The notes under the pieces: generated by a model
Told to the model about the DNA's origin: nothing
The model's database searches: none
The model's input: only the letters and a program-made list of their open reading frames with translations
Assembly: GCA_013140705.1 (NCBI GenBank)
Contig: JABFSH010000021.1
Location: 1-64,000 of the forward strand
Reading direction: 5' to 3'
DNA length: 64,000 nt
DNA from: Methylococcaceae bacterium
Lineage (GTDB): Bacteria; Pseudomonadota; Gammaproteobacteria; Methylococcales; Methylomonadaceae
Position numbers and translations under genes: made by a program
Shown here: positions 18,738 to 28,097 of the stretch, piece after piece
How the letters are laid out: the number at the start of each line of letters is the position of its first letter
How positions within the stretch are numbered: position 1 is the first letter of the stretch

Positions 18738-19253
18738 ATGAATAGACTTAAAGAAAAAATTCGTGACATTCCTGACTTTCCCAAGCCAGGTATTATCTTC
18801 AAAGATATTACTCCTTTAATCAAGGACCCCGCCACCTTAAAACTTGCAGTGCATCAACTGCTGCATCCCTTTTTGGGAATGGAAATTACTGCTGTTGCAG
18901 GCATGGAAGCACGCGGTTTTATTTTCGGATCTTTAATTGCCTGGGAATTAGGCTTGCCATTTATACCGTTGCGAAAACCTGGAAAGCTACCCTACAATGT
19001 GCACAGCATCTCTTATGACTTGGAGTATGGATCTGCAACGCTCGAGGCTCATACTGACGCGTTTATTGCTAGTGACAGGGTGTTATTAATTGATGATCTA
19101 TTAGCAACCGGTGGAACAGCGAAAGCAAGTTGTGAATTGATTGAAAAACTTGGAGCCAGCGTTGTCGCTTGCGCTTTTGTTGTAGAGCTGGATTTTCTGG
19201 AAGGGCGAAAAAAACTCAGCGACTATCAAGTACATTCATTATTACATTACTAA
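18738..19253 (+). CDS. apt: Adenine phosphoribosyltransferase
   Basis: 171 aa, the normal length. The PRPP-binding loop reads VLLIDDLLATGGTAKA and the N-terminal part carries IPDFPKPGIIFKDITPL and AGMEARGFIFG, all typical of Apt. It salvages adenine to AMP. It follows dxs by 15 bp. A salvage enzyme near hopanoid genes is notable because HpnG releases adenine from adenosylhopane, though apt may be there by chance. Confidence 0.95.
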   Translation: MNRLKEKIRDIPDFPKPGIIFKDITPLIKDPATLKLAVHQLLHPFLGMEITAVAGMEARGFIFGSLIAWELGLPFIPLRKPGKLPYNVHSISYDLEYGSATLEAHTDAFIASDRVLLIDDLLATGGTAKASCELIEKLGASVVACAFVVELDFLEGRKKLSDYQVHSLLHY

Positions 19254-19274
19254 ACGTTGATGAAGATCCAATTA

Positions 19275-20318
19275 TTATTGCTTCAACGATTTGTTTTTAT
19301 TGGCCTTATTTATTAGGTCCAACTTACGATCCGCCTCTTCAAATGACTTCGACGCTTGGTCGAACGACTGAGATACATTACTTAATGATTTTGATGCTTG
19401 TCCGAGTTCTTTATTTTCTGCCTGTGGTTGCGAAGCAAAATCAGCTTTTTTAGCCCCGGTCAATGACGGTGAATCATCATGCACTTTTTTACCGTCACCT
19501 GCTGATTTTTGCGTCGAAGAAGAAGCCGCATCACTTTCACCGTCATCTAATTCATCGTCAAAACCGGAAGTTGCCTCGCTTTTGCCATCAGTAGCCAAAT
19601 TATTGCGCCACTGCAAAAACGATTCGCGAGTAAATACGTAGGGGTCTAAAGCGGCCTCATCAATAAACTTCAACGACCCATCAGCACTCGCACGCGTGTT
19701 GAGCATGGATAGGAGTTGAACTGGCAATCCGACGTAGGTCGTGGGATTGGCGGCCGTATCAAATACTGACCCGGGAATTCCACGGGCGGTTGATGGCCCC
19801 AAAAAGGGAAGTACTAAATACGAGCCTTGTGGGACACCCCACACGGCCAGGGTTTGCTCAAAATCTTCATCGTTCTGTTCCAAGCCAACATGTTTAGCTA
19901 CGTCAAAAAGACCGGCCAAGCCAAGTGTTGAGTTCATTGCAAAACGCCCTGTATCCTGGGCACTTTGAGAGAATTTGGCTTGCAAAACATCGTTAATGAC
20001 CACATTGATGTTTTTTAGGTTATTAAAAAAGTTGAACACCCCTGTTTGGACAAATTGTGGTGTTATTTTCTTATAGCCATTGGAAATAGGTTCAGCGACG
20101 TAGTTATCAACCTTGTCATTGAAGTTATACATTTTACGGTTAAATCCCTCGTAGGGATCCACTTTCTTGCCTGCAATATTTTCCTGAGGATTATTTTCAA
20201 TGACTTCTGTTGATGCACAACCGCTGCCAAGAATAACAGCGATACCTATCATCACACAACGAAGTGAAATACTGATTTTGCCATTCTGGTACTTGCTGAA
20301 TTCTGTGTTCGCCAACAT
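19275..20318 (-). CDS. mlaA: MlaA/VacJ-family phospholipid-transport lipoprotein with long C-terminal tail
   Basis: 347 aa. The signal peptide ends in a lipobox (VILGSGC, Cys34). The MlaA domain follows: VDPYEGFNRKMYNFND, then LGLAGLFDVA and a VWGVPQGSYLVLPFLGPS stretch. MlaA normally ends at about 250 residues; here a further ~110 residues, rich in Ser, Asp, Glu and Lys with a helical SQSFDQASKSFEEADRKL segment, are added. MlaA sits in the outer membrane and removes mislocalised phospholipid, passing it to MlaC. Its gene is 12 bp after an mlaC-type gene and next to hpnH, so a role in hopanoid or lipid traffic is plausible (inference). It converges with apt. Confidence 0.88.
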   Translation of the reverse strand: MLANTEFSKYQNGKISISLRCVMIGIAVILGSGCASTEVIENNPQENIAGKKVDPYEGFNRKMYNFNDKVDNYVAEPISNGYKKITPQFVQTGVFNFFNNLKNINVVINDVLQAKFSQSAQDTGRFAMNSTLGLAGLFDVAKHVGLEQNDEDFEQTLAVWGVPQGSYLVLPFLGPSTARGIPGSVFDTAANPTTYVGLPVQLLSMLNTRASADGSLKFIDEAALDPYVFTRESFLQWRNNLATDGKSEATSGFDDELDDGESDAASSSTQKSAGDGKKVHDDSPSLTGAKKADFASQPQAENKELGQASKSLSNVSQSFDQASKSFEEADRKLDLINKANKNKSLKQ

Positions 20319-20330
20319 AAAACTTATAAC

Positions 20331-20948
20331 CTATAGTTTTGAATAATTATCAATTTTTTCACTTATTTTAGCTATGAGGGCATCAAAGCCTTCACGCTGT
20401 AAAATAGCCGTGTACTCCGATCTCTTCAATGCCAAATCGCTAACACCATTGGCTATGATGTTAATAATTCGCCAACTACTGCCTTTTTCCTTCAGCATAT
20501 AATCGAACTTTACTGGCTTGTCATCTGGAATCGTTAAGCGTGAATGAACAATAACGCCGCCTCTTGCCGTTTCTTCTTCAGAATCAAATGTAAATGTTTC
20601 GCCTGAATAATCTTTAAAGTTGTGCGCATACGAGGCGACACTAAATCGAGTAAAGACATCCACCAGTTTCTTCTGCTGTTCTTCGGATAATTTTTCCCAT
20701 TCTTTGCCTATAACTATTCGAGCTATCTTACTCAAATCATGGCTGTTGGATACAGGATCATACAGCTTGTCATATCTTCCGGCAAATCCTAATTTCTGAC
20801 CATTTTTCATGACATTGATCAGTTCTGCCTGAAAGCTTTCAACAATCTGTTTTGCGGATGCGCCAACTGTTTCTTGGGCAAAGCCATTGACAGCCCCAAG
20901 CAAGCTGAATATAAAAAAAATTGCTAATTTCATATTTTTTAACATCAT
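20331..20948 (-). CDS. hpnM: MlaC/Ttg2D-family periplasmic lipid carrier, HpnM-like
   Basis: About 205 aa. The ATG at 20948 is chosen because GAGG lies 9 nt upstream; an ATG at 20963 is in frame. A signal peptide (KLAIFFIFSLLGAVNGFA) precedes an MlaC fold with the landmarks YDPVSNSHDLSKIARIVIG and KPVKFDYMLKEKGSSWRIIN. MlaC proteins shuttle phospholipid through the periplasm; the HpnM subgroup belongs to hopanoid clusters. Adjacency to hpnH and mlaA supports the HpnM name, but the general MlaC alternative cannot be excluded from sequence alone. Confidence 0.75.
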   Translation of the reverse strand: MMLKNMKLAIFFIFSLLGAVNGFAQETVGASAKQIVESFQAELINVMKNGQKLGFAGRYDKLYDPVSNSHDLSKIARIVIGKEWEKLSEEQQKKLVDVFTRFSVASYAHNFKDYSGETFTFDSEEETARGGVIVHSRLTIPDDKPVKFDYMLKEKGSSWRIINIIANGVSDLALKRSEYTAILQREGFDALIAKISEKIDNYSKL

Positions 20949-21209
20949 AACTAAAAACCTCATAAATTAGCGCATTCAATAGTTTTCAATTTAATGAAGC
21001 ACTATGACAGCATCAAACAATGCAAGTTCTATCGATCTACAATTAGAGACAATCAAGCCCGCCATTCTATCGACACCAACCCGCATCAGCAAAAATTCAA
21101 TCTTTATCATTTCGATTACCGAAAAAACAAAATCGATTCTGTCACTTTAAAGTCGAACACATAGTGCCAAAACTCTTTTATCTAACGCTCTAAAAAGAAT
21201 CTTGCACCA

Positions 21210-22319
21210 TCAATCGGCCATCTCAATTCGAATAGGAATTCCAGACAACGTCGGCAAAGACTTCTCTGATATGTATTGAGGCTGTGGCTCGGGTATCATT
21301 TCACCCTCTGTCTTGGGTCCTAAGATTGATGTCCAGAGCGCTTTTAATGGGTGCTTTAACATATCTTCCACTGCAGTCGCCTCGTAGCCACAATGCGCCA
21401 TACAACTTGCGCATTTTGAATTGTTCACTGTCCCATATTTTTCCCATGGCGTGTCATCCAGCAATTCCTTGAATGAGGACGCATAACCCTCATCCACGAG
21501 TAAATAACAAGGCTTTTGCCAGCCAAAAACATTTCGGGTTGGATTCCCCCATGGCGTACACTCATAGTTTTGGTTTCCTGCCAAAAAGTCCAGATACAAG
21601 GTAGAATGATTCAATTTCCATTTGCGATTTTTGCCAATTTTAAAAATCCCTCTAAACAGGTCCTTAACGTCCTTTCCCTTTATAAAGACATTTTGCTGTG
21701 GAGCCCGCTCATAACTAAACCCCGGCGCGATGGTAATCCCCTCGACCCCCAGCTCCATGGCATAATCCAAAAATTCTGACACTTCCTGTGCATTTTCACC
21801 TTGGAAAAGCGTGCAATTGACAGTCACCCGAAAACCTTTACTCAAGGCCAGCTTTATGGCATCAACCGCTCTATCAAAAACACCCTCTTGACATACAGAC
21901 GCATCATGTCTTTCACGCATGCCGTCAAGATGAATGGAAAACGTCAAATAAGGTGAAGGCGTGTAATCATTAATTTTCTTTTTCAACAACAGCGCATTGG
22001 TACACAGATAGACGTATTTCTTACGCGCGACGATACCCGCAATAATTTGAGGCATCTCTTTATGAATAAGTGGTTCGCCGCCAGGAATGGAAACCATCGG
22101 CGCGTTACACTCATCAACCGCCTGCATGCACTCTTCATAGCTAAGACGCTTATCAAGGATTTCGTCTGGATAGTCAATTTTGCCACATCCGGCGCAGGCT
22201 AGATTGCATCGAAACAAAGGCTCCAGCATCAATACCAAAGGATATTTTTTTACCCCTTTCAGCTTTTGCTTAATTAAATAACTGCCTACAGTCAATTGTT
22301 GACGTAAAGGAACTCCCAT
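21210..22319 (-). CDS. hpnH: Radical SAM adenosyl-hopane synthase HpnH
   Basis: 369 aa from the ATG at 22319, with GGAGGA 7 nt upstream (an in-frame TTG at 22334 overlaps that ribosome site). The start MGVPLRQQL and the cluster motif CNLACAGC (Cys38, Cys42, Cys45) are typical of HpnH. The enzyme adds the 5'-deoxyadenosyl group from SAM to diploptene, forming adenosylhopane, the first step of the C35 side chain. Further cysteines near residues 304-315 (KCASCMAHCGYE) may hold auxiliary chemistry. It is transcribed away from the squalene synthase gene; about 250 bp separates it from the hpnM-like gene. Confidence 0.93.
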   Translation of the reverse strand: MGVPLRQQLTVGSYLIKQKLKGVKKYPLVLMLEPLFRCNLACAGCGKIDYPDEILDKRLSYEECMQAVDECNAPMVSIPGGEPLIHKEMPQIIAGIVARKKYVYLCTNALLLKKKINDYTPSPYLTFSIHLDGMRERHDASVCQEGVFDRAVDAIKLALSKGFRVTVNCTLFQGENAQEVSEFLDYAMELGVEGITIAPGFSYERAPQQNVFIKGKDVKDLFRGIFKIGKNRKWKLNHSTLYLDFLAGNQNYECTPWGNPTRNVFGWQKPCYLLVDEGYASSFKELLDDTPWEKYGTVNNSKCASCMAHCGYEATAVEDMLKHPLKALWTSILGPKTEGEMIPEPQPQYISEKSLPTLSGIPIRIEMAD

Positions 22320-22805
22320 TAGTAAATCCTCCAAAAATGTTAATGCTATAAAGACCCAGAGAAACGGGCCTCTCTAAAATACGGTACTACGAACCAAGAC
22401 CAATTTGTAGCTATTATACAACAAACATACAACAATAACAGGCTCACTCTACCGCTTTTTGCCCTTTACATAGTAGAATCTTAATGAATTCACTCAGTCT
22501 GTTATATAATACAATCGCTTATAAATTACATACTAGAATACTATTATTTTGTTGTAGACTCCAGTTTTACATAAAATTATCTATTAAATGCATTAGCATA
22601 GATTATTTTCAAAGCGCTTTGCACAATTACAACAGAAGCATTCAACACACTGTTTTTATTCTCAATAAGCTAGATTTTTATACTAACTCACGATGGAATT
22701 GCAACAAAACAACATTGTTTTGCAAATTGACAACAAACAGTCTATCATTGCCACCTGAATTAATTAAACTCAACAATCACTCTCTCATTTTCTACAAACC
22801 TTAAT
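22320..22805. other. AT-rich divergent intergenic region of the hopanoid locus
   Basis: About 485 bp, conspicuously AT-rich. It separates hpnH (minus) from squalene synthase (plus) and must carry both promoters. A weak sigma70-like pair is TTAATG at 22481-22486 and TATAAT at 22505-22510, 18-nt spacing, which would leave a 5' leader of nearly 300 nt for the plus-strand operon. A 106-codon open frame inside has unconvincing composition and is not called. Confidence 0.5.
22481..22510 (+). promoter_or_regulatory. Possible promoter of the sqs-shc operon
   Basis: TTAATG, 18 nt, TATAAT. The -10 is perfect and the -35 is poor. The position upstream of the hopanoid operon fits, but AT-rich DNA yields such matches by chance. 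Confidence 0.25.
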
Positions 22806-23969
22806 ATGAGCGGTAACCCGATTACTCTGGAAAACCCAAAATCACTCAGTCAGTTGACTGATGATGAGTTTCAGGCTTTGTTACTCGAAGGTGTGTCCAG
22901 AACATTTGCGCTAACCATCCCACAGTTGCCACAAAAGCTATACAGTGCGGTTGCTAATGCTTATTTGTTATGCCGTATTGTTGACACTATTGAGGATGAA
23001 GTTTCTTTATCTCCGGCACGAAAAGGTTATTTTTTTTCGGAGTTTATTAATACCGTTAAAACTGGCAAAAACCCTGAGCTTTTTGCAGTGGACCTTGCAC
23101 CTGAACTTTCTGCGCAAACACTGCCTGCTGAGCACACACTTATTCACGTTTCACCCAGAGTCATTGCAATAACTCATGGCTTCGATGCAGACCAAATTGA
23201 AGCACTTTCATCCTGTGTCGAAACCATGGCCAAGGGCATGCCAATATTTCAGGCACAGAACCTGCATAGCGGCTTGGCAAGCCTCTCAGATATGGACCGG
23301 TATTGTTATTATGTTGCCGGTTGCGTAGGCGAAATGTTAGCCAAGCTTTTTTGTCATTATTCGCCTGATATTGCAATACACAACAAAGAGTTACTGTCCT
23401 TATCCGTTTCTTTTGGTCAAGGCCTGCAAATGACCAACATTCTAAAAGACATCTGGGATGATGCTCAACGTGGCGTCTGCTGGCTGCCCCAGGATATTTT
23501 TACTGAAACCGGATTCGATCTAAAAAACTTGACTCCTGAAACCGATGACGCGCGTTTTCGTTTAGGCCTTGAACATTTGATCAGTATCGCTCATGGTCAC
23601 CTACGCAATGCCTTGACCTACACAAAATTAATTCCTGCTAAAGAAACAGGAATTCGCAATTTTTGCCTTTGGGCATTGGGCATGGCGTTATTGACCTTGA
23701 GAAAAATAAAACAGAATCTCGATTTCAATCGTTCAGAACAAGTCAAGATATCCAGAAACAGTGTCAAAGCCACTGTTATTACGACTAAGTTGATAGGCCG
23801 CAGCAATACGCTCTTAACCTTACTTTTTAACCTAATCGGCCGAAAATTAGAAACTCCCGACTGGACTTATTCGATGCATTCGGACACTGCCACTTTTTCG
23901 GAAACTATTTCTAGCATCAACCAAACACCTGCATCCATGCAATTAAAAAATCGTGAATCAGATATTTAA
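22806..23969 (+). CDS. Squalene synthase (squalene/phytoene synthase family)
   Basis: 387 aa. It joins two farnesyl diphosphates into squalene. The two Asp-rich Mg-binding motifs are DTIED (60-64) and DIWDD (215-219). Between them are YCYYVAGCVGEMLAKLF and QGLQMTNILKD, and the N-terminus has SRTFALTIPQLP. The length and these motifs resemble the single-enzyme, eukaryote-like squalene synthases of Methylococcus-type bacteria rather than the HpnC/HpnD/HpnE trio, none of which appears here. It lies 9 bp before shc, so supply and cyclisation of squalene are coupled. No clear C-terminal membrane anchor is seen. Confidence 0.9.
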   Translation: MSGNPITLENPKSLSQLTDDEFQALLLEGVSRTFALTIPQLPQKLYSAVANAYLLCRIVDTIEDEVSLSPARKGYFFSEFINTVKTGKNPELFAVDLAPELSAQTLPAEHTLIHVSPRVIAITHGFDADQIEALSSCVETMAKGMPIFQAQNLHSGLASLSDMDRYCYYVAGCVGEMLAKLFCHYSPDIAIHNKELLSLSVSFGQGLQMTNILKDIWDDAQRGVCWLPQDIFTETGFDLKNLTPETDDARFRLGLEHLISIAHGHLRNALTYTKLIPAKETGIRNFCLWALGMALLTLRKIKQNLDFNRSEQVKISRNSVKATVITTKLIGRSNTLLTLLFNLIGRKLETPDWTYSMHSDTATFSETISSINQTPASMQLKNRESDI

Positions 23970-23978
23970 GGATATTTT

Positions 23979-25934
23979 ATGTTTACAGACGCTAATTCAG
24001 ACAATCATTTTAGTCATTCAGTAAGCTCATCAAGCACGATTCATACGAAGGCTTACGATCTCGATAGAGCCATAAGCAAAGCCCAGGATAAATTATTAAG
24101 CCTGCAGAGCCCGGAAGGATTCTGGGTTTTTGACCTGGAAGCCGACTGCACAATACCATCAGAATACATCATGATGATGCATTACCTTGGCGAAATTGAT
24201 GAGCCGATACAGGCAAAAATCGCCAACTATTTGAGATCACGTCAATCTGAAGATGGTAGCTACCCGTTATTTACCGGTGGTCCTGGTGACATTAGCGGAA
24301 GCGTCAAAGTCTACTACGCATTGAAAATGGCGGGAGATTCTATTGATGCCCCGCACATGACTCGCCTAAGAACATATATCCTCAGCCAGGGCGGCGCAGC
24401 AAAAGCCAATGTATTTGCACGGATTACGCTAGCCATTTTTGAGCAGCTTCCCTGGCGTGGCGTCCCCTACATCCCTGTTGAAATCATGTTGCTTCCTAAG
24501 TGGTTCCCTTTTCACCTGGACAAGGTGTCTTACTGGTCCAGAACTGTGATGGTTCCGTTATTCATCCTATGCACCCTGCAGGCAACGGCCAAAAACCCCA
24601 ATAAAATTGAAATCTTGGAGCTTTTTGTCACGCATCCTGATGAAGAGAAACACTATTTCCCCGAAAGAACGCTATTGAATAAAATCTTTCTAGGACTTGA
24701 TAAGCTAGGCCGTATTACGCAACCTTTAATTCCAAAGAAAATGCGTGCAAAGGCCCTAGAAAGCGCTAAAGACTGGATGGTGGAACGATTGAACGGCGAA
24801 GATGGCCTGGGTTGTATTTTTCCAGCCATGGTGAATGCCTATGCGGCTCTTTTGCTCCTAGACTTTCCAAAGGACCACGACTACGTCGTCACAGCACGCA
24901 AGGCCATCGATAAGCTATTAGTCATTAACGAACATGACGCCTTTTGTCAACCGTGCGTTTCACCCGTTTGGGATACAGGGCTTGCAGCACTCGCCTTGCA
25001 GGAAGCCGATGTATCCGCTAACAGCAAAAGTCTGACCAGGGCTTACGACTGGTTAAAAAGCAAGCAATTATCAGACGAACCCGGTGACTGGCGTATTGCC
25101 AGACCAAACCTGGCTGGCGGAGGCTGGGCATTTCAATATGCCAATCCGCACTATCCGGACGTTGATGACACCGCTGTTGTTGCCTTTGCGATGGCAGACT
25201 CAATGCTCCCGAACCTCGAAGAATCTGTTCAGCGTGCCGCGCTTTGGATAGAAGGCATGCAATCCAAAAACGGCGGCTACGGTGCATTCGATGTCGATAA
25301 TACGTATTACTATCTGAATGAAATTCCCTTTGCGGATCATGGTGCACTATTGGATCCTCCCACGTCAGATGTCAGTGCACGTTGCGCGATGCTTTTGGCA
25401 AGAATAGTAGACACACACGAGCAATATATTCCTGCACTTGAACGTACCATTAACTATTTGCGCTCTGAACAGGAAGCAGATGGCTCATGGTTTGGACGCT
25501 GGGGCACCAACTACATTTACGGCACATGGTCTGTTCTGCTGGGTCTTGAGCAAACCAACCTGCCTAAAACCGATATCATGTATGTCAAAGCTGCAAAATG
25601 GTTAAAAAGTGTACAGCGCGAAGACGGTGGCTGGGGCGAAGACAACTACAGCTATCACGACCTAAGTGCAAGCGGAAAATACCGTTTTAGTACGGCGTTT
25701 CAAACTGCTTGGGCTGTTTTAGGTTTAATAGCAGCTGGCGAAGTACACAGTTCGGCAGTAAAAGCGGGAATTGATTTTCTTTTGCGCACTCAACAAACTG
25801 ACGGTGTCTGGAATGACAAATGCTTTACAGCGCCTGGCTTTCCGAAAGTCTTTTATCTTAAATATCATGGTTACGACAAATTTTTCCCGCTTTGGGCATT
25901 GGCTCGTTACCGCAATGAGCTCAATAAGAAGTGA
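23979..25934 (+). CDS. shc: Squalene-hopene cyclase
   Basis: 651 aa, full length. It cyclises squalene to hopene/hopanol at the inner membrane. The catalytic DxDD motif is DVDD at residues 394-397, and several QW repeats are visible (LRSRQSEDGSYPLF, EQEADGSWFGRWG, SVQREDGGWGE, RTQQTDGVWND). The stop overlaps the GTG of hpnG (GTGA). Nothing suggests inactivation. Confidence 0.96.
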   Translation: MFTDANSDNHFSHSVSSSSTIHTKAYDLDRAISKAQDKLLSLQSPEGFWVFDLEADCTIPSEYIMMMHYLGEIDEPIQAKIANYLRSRQSEDGSYPLFTGGPGDISGSVKVYYALKMAGDSIDAPHMTRLRTYILSQGGAAKANVFARITLAIFEQLPWRGVPYIPVEIMLLPKWFPFHLDKVSYWSRTVMVPLFILCTLQATAKNPNKIEILELFVTHPDEEKHYFPERTLLNKIFLGLDKLGRITQPLIPKKMRAKALESAKDWMVERLNGEDGLGCIFPAMVNAYAALLLLDFPKDHDYVVTARKAIDKLLVINEHDAFCQPCVSPVWDTGLAALALQEADVSANSKSLTRAYDWLKSKQLSDEPGDWRIARPNLAGGGWAFQYANPHYPDVDDTAVVAFAMADSMLPNLEESVQRAALWIEGMQSKNGGYGAFDVDNTYYYLNEIPFADHGALLDPPTSDVSARCAMLLARIVDTHEQYIPALERTINYLRSEQEADGSWFGRWGTNYIYGTWSVLLGLEQTNLPKTDIMYVKAAKWLKSVQREDGGWGEDNYSYHDLSASGKYRFSTAFQTAWAVLGLIAAGEVHSSAVKAGIDFLLRTQQTDGVWNDKCFTAPGFPKVFYLKYHGYDKFFPLWALARYRNELNKK

Positions 25935-26677
25935 CTACCGGCATAGTCGTGGCCTTACCAGAAGAGCTGCGCACGCTTTCAAAGCTCCCTGGTTATTCGC
26001 TGGGGCAAAAAATTGTCAAAGGCTCATACGCTTTTGTTGGGCAAAAAATAGTCGTAGCCTGCTCAGGTGCCGGCCCCCAAAATGCCCATTCCGCCGCAGA
26101 ACTTCTTGTTGCTGAAGGCGGCGTCACCCGCTTGATTAGTTGGGGGTGCGCTGCCGCCCTCAATGAGACTTTAACCCCGGGCGATCTCATTCTGGCAGAT
26201 GAAGTGATCGATGCAAATAACCAAATAATCGTCATTCAATCTGAATGGCGCAACCATGCCGAACACTACCTTTCGCAACATACTAAGGTCCACAAAGGTA
26301 GACTGGTCGAAAGCGAAAAAATCGTGTCATCCAGCGAAAACAAAAAATTGATTCAGGCTAGCACGAATGGAGTCATATTAGACATGGAAAGCGTCGCCGT
26401 AGCACGGGTAGCTCGACACCATAATTTACCATTTTTGGCAATACGCGCCATCGCCGACCCGGTTTCCATGGACTTGCCAAAGGCAATAGAATTCGCTTTA
26501 AATGACGCTGGCGAAGTTATAATGGGCAAATTATTACGGCATCTTGCCTGCCACCCCGCCGAGCTGCCTGAACTTGTTAAGATGGGCATTTATTTTAGTG
26601 CCGCGAAAAAGACTTTGGAACTGGTGGCCCGACACCTGCCTTCAGTACTTAAATTTGACGATACTTCCAACCAATAA
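25931..26677 (+). CDS. hpnG: Hopanoid-associated phosphorylase HpnG
   Basis: 248 aa, GTG start overlapping the shc stop. It belongs to the nucleoside phosphorylase/MTA nucleosidase fold: GIVVALPEELRTL at the start, CSGAGPQNAHSAAE, LISWGCAAAL, and the purine-site segment DMESVAVARVA. In hopanoid synthesis HpnG removes adenine from adenosylhopane (made by HpnH) to give phosphoribosyl- or ribosylhopane. Gene order confirms the role. Confidence 0.9.
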   Translation: MTTGIVVALPEELRTLSKLPGYSLGQKIVKGSYAFVGQKIVVACSGAGPQNAHSAAELLVAEGGVTRLISWGCAAALNETLTPGDLILADEVIDANNQIIVIQSEWRNHAEHYLSQHTKVHKGRLVESEKIVSSSENKKLIQASTNGVILDMESVAVARVARHHNLPFLAIRAIADPVSMDLPKAIEFALNDAGEVIMGKLLRHLACHPAELPELVKMGIYFSAAKKTLELVARHLPSVLKFDDTSNQ

Positions 26678-26699
26678 TCCGTTTGAAACTGCACTCCAT

Positions 26700-28097
26700 A
26701 TGACTTTCAGCATTACCGAACTTTTTGCCCAACATAGCTCTGACAAATTTGATTTGCACGAGCAGCATCTCAATAATCAAATGGTCAGAATGCTTAAAAC
26801 AATCGGTTATGACCGCCATTATCAACGTGCCATAGGCCAATATCTGTATGATCAGGCCGGGACCGAATATCTGGATCTGCTTAGCGGCTTTGGCGTCTTT
26901 GCCATTGGCCGCAATCACCCCACCGTGATCAACGCGTTAAAAGAAACACTTACCCTGGAATTGCCTAACCTGGTGCAATTGGATGTCTCTATATTGAGTG
27001 GCCTGCTGGCTAAAGAAATATTAAAAACAACCCCGGATAATCTCGACAAGATGTTCTTTTGCAATTCGGGAACTGAATCCGTTGAAGCAGCCATCAAATT
27101 TGCCCGTTATACAACAAAACGAGAAAAAATAGTGTTCTGTGAACACGGCTATCATGGCTTGACGATGGGCGCCTTATCCCTGAATGGTGAAGAAATCTTC
27201 CGTGAAGGTTTTGGTCCGTTACTACCGGGTTGCAGTTCAGTCCCGTTCAATGACATCGAAGCCCTCGAAAAAGCATTAAGCAATAAAGACGTTGCTGCCT
27301 TTATCGTCGAACCCGTTCAGGGCAAGGGTGTTAATTTACCTTCTGATAATTATTTGTCTGAAGTCGAACGTCTATGCAAAAAATATGGCACTTTATTCGT
27401 TGCGGACGAAGTTCAGACCGGCTTGGGACGTACCGGTAAATTCTGGGCTATAGAGCACTGGAACGTCAAGCCGGACATGATCTGTATGGCAAAAGCCTTA
27501 TCGGGGGGATTTGCGCCTGTCGGCGCTGTAGCCATGACGCACAAAATTATGGATAGCGTTTTTAATCGCATGGACAGGGCTGTTGTCCATGGCTCAACCT
27601 TCGCCAAAAACAATCTGGCTATGGCCGCAGGACTTGCCACTCTTCACGTAATGGAAGCCGAAAAACTCGTTGAAAACAGCTTAAAGATTGGCACCGACAT
27701 TATCAACAGCTTGAACGCATTGTCTGGAAAATATGAATTCCTGAAAGAAGCGCGTGGCAAGGGCATGATGATCGCCATTGAATTTGAATCACCCAAAAGT
27801 CTGACACTCAAGGCCGCCTGGGCCATGCTGGAAGCCGCCAATAAAGGTCTGTTCTGCCAAATGATCACCATCCCGCTTTTCAAGGAACATCACATCCTGA
27901 GTCAGGTGGCAGGACACGGCATGAATGTGGTAAAGCTGTTACCCCCGCTTAACCTGACACAAAAGGACCGTGATCACATCGTTACTGCATTTGAAAAAAC
28001 AATTGCAGACACTCACCAAATACCGGGATCTATCTGGGATCTAGGTAAAAATCTGGCCAGCCATGCCCTAAAAGGAAAAAAAAGTAATTCATTATGA
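26700..28097 (+). CDS. hpnO: Class III aminotransferase HpnO (aminohopanoid formation)
   Basis: About 465 aa from the ATG at 26700 (MTFSITELFAQHSSD), 22 bp after hpnG; the open frame extends upstream inside hpnG but that part is not native. PLP-enzyme landmarks: FCNSGTESVEAAIKFAR, HGYHGLTMGALSL, VADEVQTGLGRTG and MAKALSGGFAPVGAV with the Schiff-base Lys. HpnO, an acetylornithine-aminotransferase relative, installs the terminal amine of aminobacteriohopanetriol, the characteristic amino-hopanoid of methanotrophs. The stop overlaps the next start by 4 bp (ATGA). Confidence 0.9.
   Translation: MTFSITELFAQHSSDKFDLHEQHLNNQMVRMLKTIGYDRHYQRAIGQYLYDQAGTEYLDLLSGFGVFAIGRNHPTVINALKETLTLELPNLVQLDVSILSGLLAKEILKTTPDNLDKMFFCNSGTESVEAAIKFARYTTKREKIVFCEHGYHGLTMGALSLNGEEIFREGFGPLLPGCSSVPFNDIEALEKALSNKDVAAFIVEPVQGKGVNLPSDNYLSEVERLCKKYGTLFVADEVQTGLGRTGKFWAIEHWNVKPDMICMAKALSGGFAPVGAVAMTHKIMDSVFNRMDRAVVHGSTFAKNNLAMAAGLATLHVMEAEKLVENSLKIGTDIINSLNALSGKYEFLKEARGKGMMIAIEFESPKSLTLKAAWAMLEAANKGLFCQMITIPLFKEHHILSQVAGHGMNVVKLLPPLNLTQKDRDHIVTAFEKTIADTHQIPGSIWDLGKNLASHALKGKKSNSL

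Noticed and set aside
22484-22804. 106-codon frame upstream of squalene synthase
   Set aside because: It lies in very AT-rich DNA, ends 2 bp before the real gene, has no ribosome site and reads as low-complexity Ile/Asn/Leu/Tyr.
26544-26699. N-terminal extension of hpnO
   Set aside because: It overlaps hpnG in another frame; the protein family begins at the ATG at 26700.
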